A stretch of DNA of 32,270 nucleotides from an uncultured Bacteroidota bacterium (GTDB taxonomy: Bacteria; Bacteroidota; Bacteroidia; Bacteroidales; P3): assembly GCA_902784465.1 (NCBI GenBank), contig CACZUZ010000029.1, positions 1 to 32,270 on the forward strand. The letters run 5' to 3'. The translations under genes were made by a program, and so were the position numbers. The notes below the pieces were generated by a model, which worked only from the letters and a program-made list of their open reading frames with translations, did no database searches and was not told where the DNA came from. Of this stretch, positions 7,678 through 15,176 are shown one piece after another (within the stretch, counting starts at the first letter, position 1; every line of letters begins with the position of its first letter).

Positions 7678-9288
7678 CTAAAAACCAGGGAATGGGATAA
7701 AAAGCGTTGGAAGTATAAGAAGGAAACCGACAATAATCATGGCAAGGATGAATTTCCACACCCATTTGAGCCATACGCCGTATGGTATCTTGGCAATTCC
7801 AAGGCAGCCGATAAGCACTCCTGAAGTGGGGGTAAGCATGTTGGTAAATCCGTCGCCAAACTGGAATGCCAAGACCACAGCCTGACGCGAGATATTGGTT
7901 AGGTCGGCAAACTGTGCCATGATGGGCATCGTCAGAGCTGCTTTGGCAGAGCCGGAGGGCATGATGATGTTGAGCAGTGTCTGAAAAGCGTACATGGCTC
8001 CCATCGAGGTGACCTCCCCTGCCCTAGCCAACGACCTGGTCAAACCGTACAGTATTGTATCGATGACCTTCCCGTCTTTAAGAACGAAAATGATGCCGCT
8101 GGCAAGACCGACGACAAGCGCGGCAGAGAGAATATCCTTGCAGCCGGCGAGGAAAAGTTTTGCCAGGTCATCGGCACTCTGCTTGTCGGCAATGCCCGAC
8201 AGCAGGCCCATCGCAAGGAAGAGAGCCGAAATCTCCATGACATACCAATCGTAGCCCAAGACTCCGACAATGAGATAGAAAATGGTGAAAATCAACAAGT
8301 CGAGGATGAAAAAATGGACTGACTTGCGAAGGAGAAAGAAGCCGGAGACAACGTAGAGGGCTGCCAGGACAGGCATGATGCATAGCGACGTGGTGCCGTG
8401 GCCTACAGCGATTTCTGTCATAGGGTAGCGTATTCCACACCACACCAGAACTGCTCCAAGCAATACATAGAGCACCCATGCCACACGGGGCGTGTAGTAT
8501 TTGACCTGCTGTGTCTCCTGCTGTTCGACACGCTCACGCCAATAGGCATCAAGCTTGTAGACTGGCGACTTCTCGGGATGACGTTTTACTCGCCGAGCGT
8601 ACATCAGGACAAAAGCGATGCCGATGATTGTCAATATCACCCAACATACAAAACGGTATTCGATGCCGGAGAAGATAGGCAATCCCGCAATGCCTTGCGC
8701 TATGCCGATAGTGAAGGGGTTGAGCATGGCACCGGCGAAGCCTACATGTGCGGCCATGTAGCACATGCAGACTCCGACGATGGAGTCGTAGCCCATCGAT
8801 ATTGCCAGAGGCACAAAAACCACAACAAACGCTATGGTCTCTTCGCTCATTCCGAAGACGGCACCAAAAAGGCTGAACATTATCATAATCAACGTTATGA
8901 TGACATTTTCGACACCTATGCGTTGAAAGAGTTTGAAACGGTTGAGCCGCTGGACACGCCGCAAGAACGCCATTACACCTATGTCGATAGCATGGCTATT
9001 GTTGAGTATCCAGAATGCCCCACCCACCATGAGGATGAAGATAATGATATCGGCCTTGTCGCAGAACCCCGAGAATAGCGAAGAGAAGACCTGCCATGTC
9101 TGTGGACTGTTGTCCACAAAATGGAACGAGTCGCCTTTCACCACCTCGCGCTGTGTCACCGAGCCGTCAGCGTTGGTGACGTCGATGCTCTCTCTAACAA
9201 ATTCGCCGCCCGGGATAAGCCAAGTCAGCAGGGCGGCGAATAAGATTAGGAAAAAGACTATCGTAAAAGTATGCGGAATCTTTTTCAA
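7678..9288 (-). CDS. YfcC/DcuC-superfamily membrane carrier
   Basis: This is a 536-residue polytopic inner-membrane protein, starting with KKIPHTFTIVFFLILFAALLTWLIPGGEF, the typical opening of the YfcC branch of the DcuC/ArcD-like carriers. I see about 12 hydrophobic segments. Characteristic stretches are FGMSEETIAFVVVFVPLA, the AHVGFAGAMLNPFTIGIAQGIAGL loop and NIIMPSGSAKAALTMPIMAQFADL. Known relatives move C4-dicarboxylates or basic amino acids, but the substrate of YfcC types is generally not established. A polar loop at about residues 38-60 probably lies in the periplasm. The secreted peptidase gene follows after three bases, so uptake of amino acids or peptides freed by that enzyme is a reasonable inference. 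Confidence 0.85.
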   Translation of the reverse strand: MKKIPHTFTIVFFLILFAALLTWLIPGGEFVRESIDVTNADGSVTQREVVKGDSFHFVDNSPQTWQVFSSLFSGFCDKADIIIFILMVGGAFWILNNSHAIDIGVMAFLRRVQRLNRFKLFQRIGVENVIITLIMIMFSLFGAVFGMSEETIAFVVVFVPLAISMGYDSIVGVCMCYMAAHVGFAGAMLNPFTIGIAQGIAGLPIFSGIEYRFVCWVILTIIGIAFVLMYARRVKRHPEKSPVYKLDAYWRERVEQQETQQVKYYTPRVAWVLYVLLGAVLVWCGIRYPMTEIAVGHGTTSLCIMPVLAALYVVSGFFLLRKSVHFFILDLLIFTIFYLIVGVLGYDWYVMEISALFLAMGLLSGIADKQSADDLAKLFLAGCKDILSAALVVGLASGIIFVLKDGKVIDTILYGLTRSLARAGEVTSMGAMYAFQTLLNIIMPSGSAKAALTMPIMAQFADLTNISRQAVVLAFQFGDGFTNMLTPTSGVLIGCLGIAKIPYGVWLKWVWKFILAMIIVGFLLILPTLFIPFPGF

Positions 9289-9321
9289 GTTATGAATGAA
9301 GAATTAATGGTTAAAATTGTA

Positions 9322-10275
9322 TTAATCATTCAGTTTGCCGAGACATTCTCTGACGTTCTTCTCGATACGGGCGCTGACATCGGTGCAGTCGTCGGCCTTG
9401 ATGAATTTTTCGCCGGTGATATGCTCGTAGAGTTCGATGTAGCGGTCGGTGATGGAGTTGACGATGGCGTCTGTCATCTCGGGTACTTTCTGACCCTCTT
9501 TGCCCTGAAATCCATTCTCCATGAGCCATTCGCGGACAAACTCTTTGCTCAGCTGACGCTGGCGTTCACCTTTGGCCTGACGCTCCTCATAACCTTCGGC
9601 GTAGAAGTAGCGCGACGAGTCAGGAGTGTGTATTTCGTCAATAAGGTAAATCTTGCCGTCGCGTTTGCCGAACTCATACTTTGTGTCGACAAGGATGAGT
9701 CCTTTTTGGGCTGCTATCTCGGTGCCACGCTGGAAGAGCTGCAGAGAATAGCGTTCCAGCTGGTCGTAGTCTTCCTGCGAAACAAGGCCTGTGCGGATAA
9801 TCTCGTCACGCGAAATATTCTCGTCGTGACCCTCGTCGGCTTTTGTAGTGGGAGTGACTATAGGCGTGGGGAATTTCTGGTTCTCAACCATGCCCTCCGG
9901 AAGAGTGATGCCGCAAAGCACACGGTTGCCAGCCTTGTATTCGCGCCATGCAGAGCCTGCAAGATAGCCACGGACAATCATCTCTACGCGGAAACCCTCA
10001 CATTTGAGGCCCACTGTGACCATCGGGTCGGGGGTGGCAATCTTCCAGTTGGGGACAATGTCGGAAGTGGCATCGAGAAATTTGGATGCTATCTGGTTCA
10101 GCACCTGACCTTTAAAGGGGATTCCTTTAGGCAGGACAACATCGAATGCCGATATGCGGTCGCTGACAACCATGGCCATATACTTGTCATCGATATTGTA
10201 TACATCACGAACCTTACCAACATAAAGGCTCTTCTGTTTTGGGAAATTAAAATTGGTTTTAACTATTGCTTGCAT
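9322..10275 (-). CDS. purC: Phosphoribosylaminoimidazole-succinocarboxamide synthase
   Basis: SAICAR synthetase of de novo purine synthesis joins aspartate to CAIR with ATP use. The 317-residue protein has the recognisable family stretches: KVRDVY (21-26) in the ATP loop, [12 protein letters not shown] near residues 38-49, [13 protein letters not shown] near 101-113, LVDTKYEFG and [11 protein letters not shown], which binds metal and nucleotide. The length is that of the longer type common in Bacteroidetes. The gene is separated from rsmD by 93 bases packed with two short-period arrays and from the YfcC-type gene by 33 bases, all on one strand. No TAnnTTTG box is evident directly upstream. 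Confidence 0.95.
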   Translation of the reverse strand: MQAIVKTNFNFPKQKSLYVGKVRDVYNIDDKYMAMVVSDRISAFDVVLPKGIPFKGQVLNQIASKFLDATSDIVPNWKIATPDPMVTVGLKCEGFRVEMIVRGYLAGSAWREYKAGNRVLCGITLPEGMVENQKFPTPIVTPTTKADEGHDENISRDEIIRTGLVSQEDYDQLERYSLQLFQRGTEIAAQKGLILVDTKYEFGKRDGKIYLIDEIHTPDSSRYFYAEGYEERQAKGERQRQLSKEFVREWLMENGFQGKEGQKVPEMTDAIVNSITDRYIELYEHITGEKFIKADDCTDVSARIEKNVRECLGKLND

Positions 10276-10281
10276 TGTATG

Positions 10282-10316
10282 GTTTAGTGTTTTACGTTTT
10301 ATGTTTTACGTTTTAA
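10282..10316. repeat. Period-7 array, GTTTTAC type, upstream of purC
   Basis: GTTTTAC, GTTTTAT, GTTTTAC and GTTTTAA start at 10289, 10296, 10303 and 10310, with a decayed unit GTTTAGT at 10282. It lies immediately upstream of the purC start and directly abuts a period-9 TCTAGA array. The same heptamer family is at 1330-1364. Confidence 0.85.
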
Positions 10317-10322
10317 GATGTT

Positions 10323-10373
10323 TCTAGACTTTCTAGATTATCTAGAGTCTCTAGAGCTTCTAGGTTATCTAGA
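10323..10373. repeat. Period-9 array of six TCTAGA-type units between rsmD and purC
   Basis: Units start at 10323, 10332, 10341, 10350, 10359 (TCTAGG) and 10368, exactly nine bases apart, with spacers CTT, TTA, GTC, GCT and TTA. The last unit contains the rsmD stop codon (TAG on the minus strand). It has the same design as 2514-2555, with a shared 17-mer. Confidence 0.9.
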
Positions 10374-10908
10374 ATTTCATTGCAAAAAAGGTGAAATTCA
10401 CCTTACCATAGGCGCGATGCTGCCAGAAATGAGGGTGGTCTTCGAAAGAATACTCCTTGGGATGCTCAAGTATGAATATGCCATCTTCAGTCAACACATT
10501 GCTTTCAAAAACAATATCAGGCAATTGCGGCAGGTCGTGCAACGAGTAGGGAGGGTCGGCAAAGATGATTTCAAACTTGCGGTTGGCACGTTTCAAGAGG
10601 TCGAAAACATCGGCTCGTACAACATGTATATTGTCCAAACCTAATTGGCGGGCCGTCGACTTGATGAATTCTGTGCAGGCATTGTTGATGTCGATAGAGG
10701 TAACCTCACGAGCCCCACGGGATATGAACTCGATGCTTACAGCCCCTGTACCGGCAAAAAGATCCATGACAGAACACTCCTCGTAATCGACGTAGTTGTT
10801 GAGGATGTTGAAAAGGCTCTCGCGTGCCATGTCTGTTGTTGGGCGGACAGGCAAGTTGTTTGGTGGGTTGAGTCGTCGGCCGCGCAGATTTCCAGCGATA
10901 ATACGCAT
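10369..10908 (-). CDS. rsmD: 16S rRNA (guanine966-N2)-methyltransferase
   Basis: RsmD methylates G966 of 16S rRNA during 30S assembly. The 179-residue protein starts MRIIAGNLRGRRL, the usual RsmD opening, followed by RPTTDMARESLFNIL. The SAM-binding motif is VMDLFAGTGAVSIE (47-60) and the catalytic motif is DPPY (118-121). The length is typical. The DUF3822 gene ends two bases upstream, a pairing common in Bacteroidetes. The stop codon lies inside the last unit of a TCTAGA array, so the array has contacted or replaced the original end of the gene. Confidence 0.93.
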   Translation of the reverse strand: MRIIAGNLRGRRLNPPNNLPVRPTTDMARESLFNILNNYVDYEECSVMDLFAGTGAVSIEFISRGAREVTSIDINNACTEFIKSTARQLGLDNIHVVRADVFDLLKRANRKFEIIFADPPYSLHDLPQLPDIVFESNVLTEDGIFILEHPKEYSFEDHPHFWQHRAYGKVNFTFFAMKF

Positions 10909-10910
10909 GA

Positions 10911-11738
10911 TTACGAAAGAGTTAGTGCATAGCGGTAGATTGGGGCACGACGAAGGTCATCTGTCGACATGGCGAAGTTGTGTCCGGTATAGAGAGCCAC
11001 ATCGTTGAAGAATTCGCGTACTCTACTGTAGTCTTCCCTCTTGGTTTCGCCGCAAAGTGCCACCGTCAGAGGCAGATCGTCCAGACGCAGCTGCTTGTTG
11101 ATGTTGACGGCATGATAGAGCGTTTCGTCGAGGTTGGAACAATCAAAAGTGTTGCTGAGTTGCAGCTTACGGTTCACAAAGATGGCGAAATCGCTCTCCT
11201 TTTCACGAAGATTGATAACCATCAGCGACTTCATCTGGCTTGCATCGAGCGTGTCGGCATTAACCAGCTTGCTATGCTGGGCGCGTACGCGTATTCCCGT
11301 CACTGCAATACGGAAAGTAGATACCAGAGTGCTGTTAGCCACAAATATAAGCTGAGCGCCTGCGGCGGCATTATAGTCGGCAAAGACACTTTCCCCGACA
11401 GCGATTTTATGGATTGAGTCGATGTACTGGCTATTCTTCGTCTCGTCGTAGAGGTGCATAGGAATCCAAACAAAGTAGCGGGCCGGAACAACCAGCTCGG
11501 TCTCTTTAAGGCCGAATGTCTTGAGCCCCACCTCGTTGAACGCACCTTTTATGTCGCCAAGCAACTGCGACATCGACGCATTCATATCGCACTCAATGTC
11601 GCCAAGTGCGAGCAGCTCGTCATCCTTTGACACTACCGAAAAAGAAAATCCATTTGACGAGATGCAAATGGATAATCTTTTTTCATACGATGCAACTTCT
11701 TTGTCGGATTTGATAAAAGAGTTGATTCTATATGACAT
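10911..11738 (-). CDS. DUF3822 family protein
   Basis: This is a 275-residue protein of the Bacteroidetes DUF3822 family, recognised by its overall sequence (LSICISSNGFSFSVV near the start, VFADYNAAAGAQLIFVANSTLV, LREKESDFAIFVNRKLQLSNTF) and by its position immediately before rsmD. The function is unknown; the fold has been suggested to resemble actin-like ATPases, which I cannot confirm here. The frame is open upstream to 11816, but those extra residues are encoded by a period-8 repeat array. The ATG at 11738 (MSYRINSF) is the better start. The two-base gap to rsmD suggests co-translation. Confidence 0.8.
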   Translation of the reverse strand: MSYRINSFIKSDKEVASYEKRLSICISSNGFSFSVVSKDDELLALGDIECDMNASMSQLLGDIKGAFNEVGLKTFGLKETELVVPARYFVWIPMHLYDETKNSQYIDSIHKIAVGESVFADYNAAAGAQLIFVANSTLVSTFRIAVTGIRVRAQHSKLVNADTLDASQMKSLMVINLREKESDFAIFVNRKLQLSNTFDCSNLDETLYHAVNINKQLRLDDLPLTVALCGETKREDYSRVREFFNDVALYTGHNFAMSTDDLRRAPIYRYALTLS

Positions 11739-11748
11739 TATTTTAATT

Positions 11749-11780
11749 GTTTGATTGTTTGATTGTTTGACTGTTTGAAT
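11749..11780. repeat. Period-8 array (GTTTGATT) upstream of the DUF3822 gene
   Basis: GTTTGATT, GTTTGATT, GTTTGACT and GTTTGAAT start at 11749, 11757, 11765 and 11773. The array lies 10 bases upstream of the DUF3822 start. It is open in the gene's frame but is probably not translated. Confidence 0.85.
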
Positions 11781-11813
11781 ATTTAAAAGACTGAAGCGGC
11801 ATATACTGCTTAG

Positions 11814-11853
11814 CACTCAATCATTCAAGCATTAAAACATTCAAGCATTTTAT
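11814..11853. repeat. Period-8 array (CATTCAAG type) at the stop codon of the 11850-12575 gene
   Basis: CACTCAAT, CATTCAAG, CATTAAAA, CATTCAAG and CATTTTAT start at 11814, 11822, 11830, 11838 and 11846. The last unit includes the stop codon of the neighbouring gene. Only about 33 bases separate it from the GTTTGATT array. Confidence 0.8.
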
Positions 11854-12575
11854 TCGAAGTTACCTTCAGTGACGGGAGCGGTAATGTCACCAACCTTCCA
11901 ACCCAGGAAGCGGTTCATGTCTTTAAGCTCTGCCTTCTTGTTGATAAGCCACTGGGCATCGCTGCCTGTGAAGATTTCAACGAACTTGTGGAGACCACCC
12001 TTGGAGTCAGCATTGTTATAGTCGGCAAAGAGATCGTCGAGTGTGACGTAAGCCTCGAAAGTGGGGAGCTTGCCACCAGCGCCGGAGAGAGAGGCGGCCA
12101 CAGAGTCAGCCTTGACGGTGAACTTGGTCTGTTTGTGGGTGTAGGGGACATAGATGACATCAGCCAACTGTTCATCGGTGAGAGTGAGTTTGCCATCCTC
12201 ACGCAATTTCTCCAGAGGAACGACATAAACCTCTTTCTGGACAATCCAGCCTTTGCGGATAGCTTCGAATTCTGGCATATCGTACACAGAGTCAGGAGCA
12301 TTCTCGGCTTTTTCTTTCTTCATCACACGCTGTTTCTCCTGTTGGAGATTGTAGATAAGGGTGTCGAAATCGCCGCAGTAGGTACCGTAAGCAGCCTTGT
12401 GGGCCTCCTCCAGGGTACGGATTACCTTGAGGCGTTCGCCACAGGCATCACGGCGTGTAAAATACTCAGTCTCACGCTGTTGAGGACGATTGACGCAGAG
12501 GAAAATCATAACTGCCAGGAATACAATAAGTAAACCCAGGACACTTTTAAGGATAATTGATCCAGTCTTGCTCAT
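11850..12575 (-). CDS. Single-pass membrane protein with pilin-like layout, function unknown
   Basis: This is a 241-residue protein. A short basic N terminus is followed by one membrane segment (about residues 8-27, IILKSVLGLLIVFLAVMIFL). A long helix follows (RRDACGERLKVIRTLEEAHKAAYGTYCGDFDTLIYNL), the layout seen in type II secretion or type IV pilin-like proteins and in many unnamed Bacteroidales envelope proteins. There is no prepilin cleavage motif, so it is probably anchored in the inner membrane with the rest in the periplasm. The C-terminal half has no recognised motif. It starts the long minus-strand run, with its own promoter-like box. The name and role remain open. Confidence 0.6.
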   Translation of the reverse strand: MSKTGSIILKSVLGLLIVFLAVMIFLCVNRPQQRETEYFTRRDACGERLKVIRTLEEAHKAAYGTYCGDFDTLIYNLQQEKQRVMKKEKAENAPDSVYDMPEFEAIRKGWIVQKEVYVVPLEKLREDGKLTLTDEQLADVIYVPYTHKQTKFTVKADSVAASLSGAGGKLPTFEAYVTLDDLFADYNNADSKGGLHKFVEIFTGSDAQWLINKKAELKDMNRFLGWKVGDITAPVTEGNFE

Positions 12576-12617
12576 TTTATTAGTATTTTTTTGTTTTTAT
12601 TCAGATTTTTGAGATTG

Positions 12618-12646
12618 CAAATATACAAATAATTATTCAATTCAAA
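12618..12646 (-). promoter_or_regulatory. Promoter for the 11850-12575 gene
   Basis: On the minus strand a -7 box TATATTTG (12618-12625) matches TAnnTTTG, and a TTTG (12643-12646) lies 17 bases upstream of it. The gene starts 43 bases downstream. The rest of the 210-base gap 12576-12785 is AT-rich with no gene that I can see. Confidence 0.5.
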
Positions 12647-12785
12647 CCAATAGCAAAAGTATTTTTTTGAAATGTTGATGTGAAAAGCATAATATACAAA
12701 TCGTTAAAAGGAGATGACTTCACAACAAAACGAATGAGAATCTGGCTTAAAACATCATTTTTATACCCTATTTCTTAATTTTTTA

Positions 12786-14195
12786 TTAAAACTTGCCCTG
12801 CTCCAGATGAAAGACGTTGACGGTGATGGAATCCTCATATTTCTCGTTGAGGTGAAGGGCTGTCTGCTCGGCACAGTAGACAGAGCGGTGGCGGCCTCCG
12901 GTACACCCGAAATTGAGCATCAGTCTTGTATATCCACGCGACATGTAACTCTCTACCGACTGGTCGACAAGGGCAAATAGATTGTTCAAATACTGTTCTG
13001 TCTCAGGATATTGCAAGAAAAAGCCTTTCACCTCCTTGTCGCGACCATTGAGCTGCTTGTATTCATCGTATAGTCCAGGATTGGGGAGTGCACGGCAATC
13101 GAAGACATAGCCGCCGCCATTGCCTGACTTGTCGAACGGGATACTCTTACGATACGAGAAACTAAATATTGTAACTATCAATCCATCAGTATTTTTCGAA
13201 TACTCAGGCAAATCGGTGATATATTTCAGGACCGACAATAGATGTGGTATTTCAATAGGAAACTGTATGCAAGAGATGATTTTTCGAAGATTGGTGACTG
13301 CGAACGGGATGCTTTTCACAAAATGCTCTTTCTTCTCGATGATGCCACGAAATCCGTAGGCTCCCATGGCCTGCAATATACGTGCCAGCACATAGCCGTA
13401 GAATTTCGAACGGAAAGCTTCCGCGTCGAAAGCATCCCCGTCCTGTTCCTTGCGACTGGAGATATAGTATTCCAGCAGTTCGTTTCGCATCTCGTCGGGA
13501 ACATCTGATTTCGAACTGTATAGCAGAGAGGCCAGGTCGTATTCGGCTGCACCTTGACGAGCTCCTTGGAAGTCGATAAAGTACATGTCGTCATCACGGA
13601 GCATTATGTTCCGCGACTGGAAGTCGCGAAACATGAAGTAGTTGCAGTTTTCATCAAGCAAATAGTCTATAAAGGTCTGATAGTCTTGCTCAAGCAACTG
13701 TTCGTCAAACGGTATGTGGAATAGCCTCAAGAAGTAGTATTTGAAATAGTTGAGGTCCCATTGGAGTGCTTGACGGTCAAAACGGGGACGTGGATAGGAT
13801 TTCGAAAAATCGACATCGTTGCACACATGCTGAATCTTGATGAGTGCGTCTATCGCTTTCATATACAGCTCCTTCATCGGTTGAGAGACATCCACGTTGT
13901 TGCTCTTCCGCGATGAGAGATAGGTGTAAAGAGTCACGTTGCCCAAGTCTTCCTGAATATAGGTTCGGCGGTCATCGCTAACGGCATAGACCTCAGGGAC
14001 ATTGATGCCTCTCGACTTCAACTCTTTGGCAAAGTAGAAGAATGCCTCATTCTCGCGTATATCGTCGTTGATGGCAGCTATGCATTTTTTCGTTTCTCCC
14101 TCCAGACGGTAATAAAGCCTGTTGGAGCCGTTGGCAGTAAGCTGGTAGGTGTTGATACAGGGTTCACCTGCCCATTGTTCAAATAATGTAGTCAC
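12786..14195 (-). CDS. AmgK-like sugar kinase fused to a RapZ C-terminal domain
   Basis: The 469 residues contain two domains. Residues ~1-310 form an aminoglycoside-phosphotransferase-type kinase: an FRDFQSRN catalytic loop (189-196, Asp191 base, Asn196) and IDFQGARQG (207-215, Asp208 metal ligand), closest in pattern to AmgK, which phosphorylates N-acetylmuramate/GlcNAc at C1. Residues ~338-469 match the C-terminal domain of RapZ: FDCRALPNPG (365-374), a GRDKEV segment and GCTGGRHRSVYCAEQ (430-444). In E. coli that domain binds glucosamine-6-phosphate. The RapZ N-terminal P-loop domain is absent. A MurU-like gene lies nearby at 15139-15834, which supports a role in cell-wall sugar recycling. 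Substrate and regulation by amino sugars are inference. Confidence 0.82.
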   Translation of the reverse strand: MTTLFEQWAGEPCINTYQLTANGSNRLYYRLEGETKKCIAAINDDIRENEAFFYFAKELKSRGINVPEVYAVSDDRRTYIQEDLGNVTLYTYLSSRKSNNVDVSQPMKELYMKAIDALIKIQHVCNDVDFSKSYPRPRFDRQALQWDLNYFKYYFLRLFHIPFDEQLLEQDYQTFIDYLLDENCNYFMFRDFQSRNIMLRDDDMYFIDFQGARQGAAEYDLASLLYSSKSDVPDEMRNELLEYYISSRKEQDGDAFDAEAFRSKFYGYVLARILQAMGAYGFRGIIEKKEHFVKSIPFAVTNLRKIISCIQFPIEIPHLLSVLKYITDLPEYSKNTDGLIVTIFSFSYRKSIPFDKSGNGGGYVFDCRALPNPGLYDEYKQLNGRDKEVKGFFLQYPETEQYLNNLFALVDQSVESYMSRGYTRLMLNFGCTGGRHRSVYCAEQTALHLNEKYEDSITVNVFHLEQGKF

Positions 14196-14399
14196 TTATA
14201 GTGGTTTGTGTTTTAAAGTTAGAAAGAGTAATCTAGTCAAAAGAAAGAATGTGGAGTCAATAAAAGTTCAACAGCAGCACCTTTTCCCTTTCATAACAAG
14301 AAAACCTGTTTTTTATTGCACTAATACGAACAATAAAAGTATTCACCATACGTTAAAAAGAAAAAATGTATTCTGAATAAACAGTAAACCATATATAAA

Positions 14400-15155
14400 A
14401 TGAAAAAAACAGTATTGATAACAGGTGCGACGAGCGGCATTGGCCTGGCTTGCGCCCAAAAATTTGCTGCCAATGGCGACCGTCTCATCCTCACTGGTCG
14501 CAATGGACAGCGCCTCGAAGAGATTTGCAAAGAGCTCACCAACAAGGGGACAGAAGTTCTCACCCTCGTTTTTGATGTACGCGATCGCCAGAAAGCAACG
14601 GAGTGCATTGAAAACCTTCCTGCCGCATGGAAAGATATCGACGTGCTGGTGAACAATGCAGGTCTTGCCCTGGGGCTTGAACCCGAGTATGAGGGTCATT
14701 ACGATGACTGGGACACCATGATAGACACCAACATCAAAGGCTTGTTGACCATGACCCGCCTGGTGGTGCCTGGAATGGTGAAACGCGACCGTGGACATAT
14801 CATCAATATCGGTTCTGTGGCTGGCGATGCCGCATACGCCAACGGCAATGTCTATTGCGCCACCAAATCGGCCGTGAAAACCATCACTGACGGTCTGCGT
14901 CTCGACGTGGCCAACACAGCCATCCGCGTCACCAACCTCAAGCCCGGCCTTGTGGAAACCAACTTCAGCAACACCCGTTTCCATGGCGACAGCGAGCGCG
15001 CCGCCAATGTCTACAAAGGCATCAAGCCTCTCACTGGTGACGACATCGCCGATGTGGCCGTCTACGCTTCCAACGCTCCCGACCATGTACAGGTTGCCGA
15101 GGTGCTCATCCTCGCCACCCATCAGGGCAGCGGCAGCGTCATCGTCCGCAAATAA
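14400..15155 (+). CDS. Short-chain dehydrogenase/reductase, YdfG-like
   Basis: This is a 251-residue classical SDR that oxidises or reduces a small hydroxy compound with NAD(P). It carries TGATSGIG (8-15) for cofactor binding, NNAG (85-88), Ser139, Tyr152 and Lys156 (YCATK). The overall pattern resembles YdfG, the NADP-dependent 3-hydroxy acid (serine/malonic semialdehyde) dehydrogenase. It is the only plus-strand gene between 0.3 and 20.5 kb, diverging from the AmgK/RapZ gene across a 204-base gap (14196-14399) with no clear TAnnTTTG box. Its 3' end overlaps the 3' end of the murU-like gene by 17 bases. Substrate specificity is not determinable here. Confidence 0.88.
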   Translation: MKKTVLITGATSGIGLACAQKFAANGDRLILTGRNGQRLEEICKELTNKGTEVLTLVFDVRDRQKATECIENLPAAWKDIDVLVNNAGLALGLEPEYEGHYDDWDTMIDTNIKGLLTMTRLVVPGMVKRDRGHIINIGSVAGDAAYANGNVYCATKSAVKTITDGLRLDVANTAIRVTNLKPGLVETNFSNTRFHGDSERAANVYKGIKPLTGDDIADVAVYASNAPDHVQVAEVLILATHQGSGSVIVRK

Positions 15156-15176
15156 GTGAAGCCGCTGCCAGTTTTT
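15126..15176 (+). terminator. Rho-independent terminator for the SDR gene, inside the murU-like gene
   Basis: GGCAGCGGC (15126-15134) and GCCGCTGCC (15161-15169) form a perfect 9-bp GC-rich stem, with the SDR stop codon in the loop, followed by TTTTT at 15172-15176. The whole structure lies within or next to the last codons of the convergent murU-like gene. Confidence 0.82.

Noticed and set aside
11739-11816. An N-terminal extension of the DUF3822 protein.
   Set aside because: It is encoded by the period-8 array, and the normal start of the family is at 11738.
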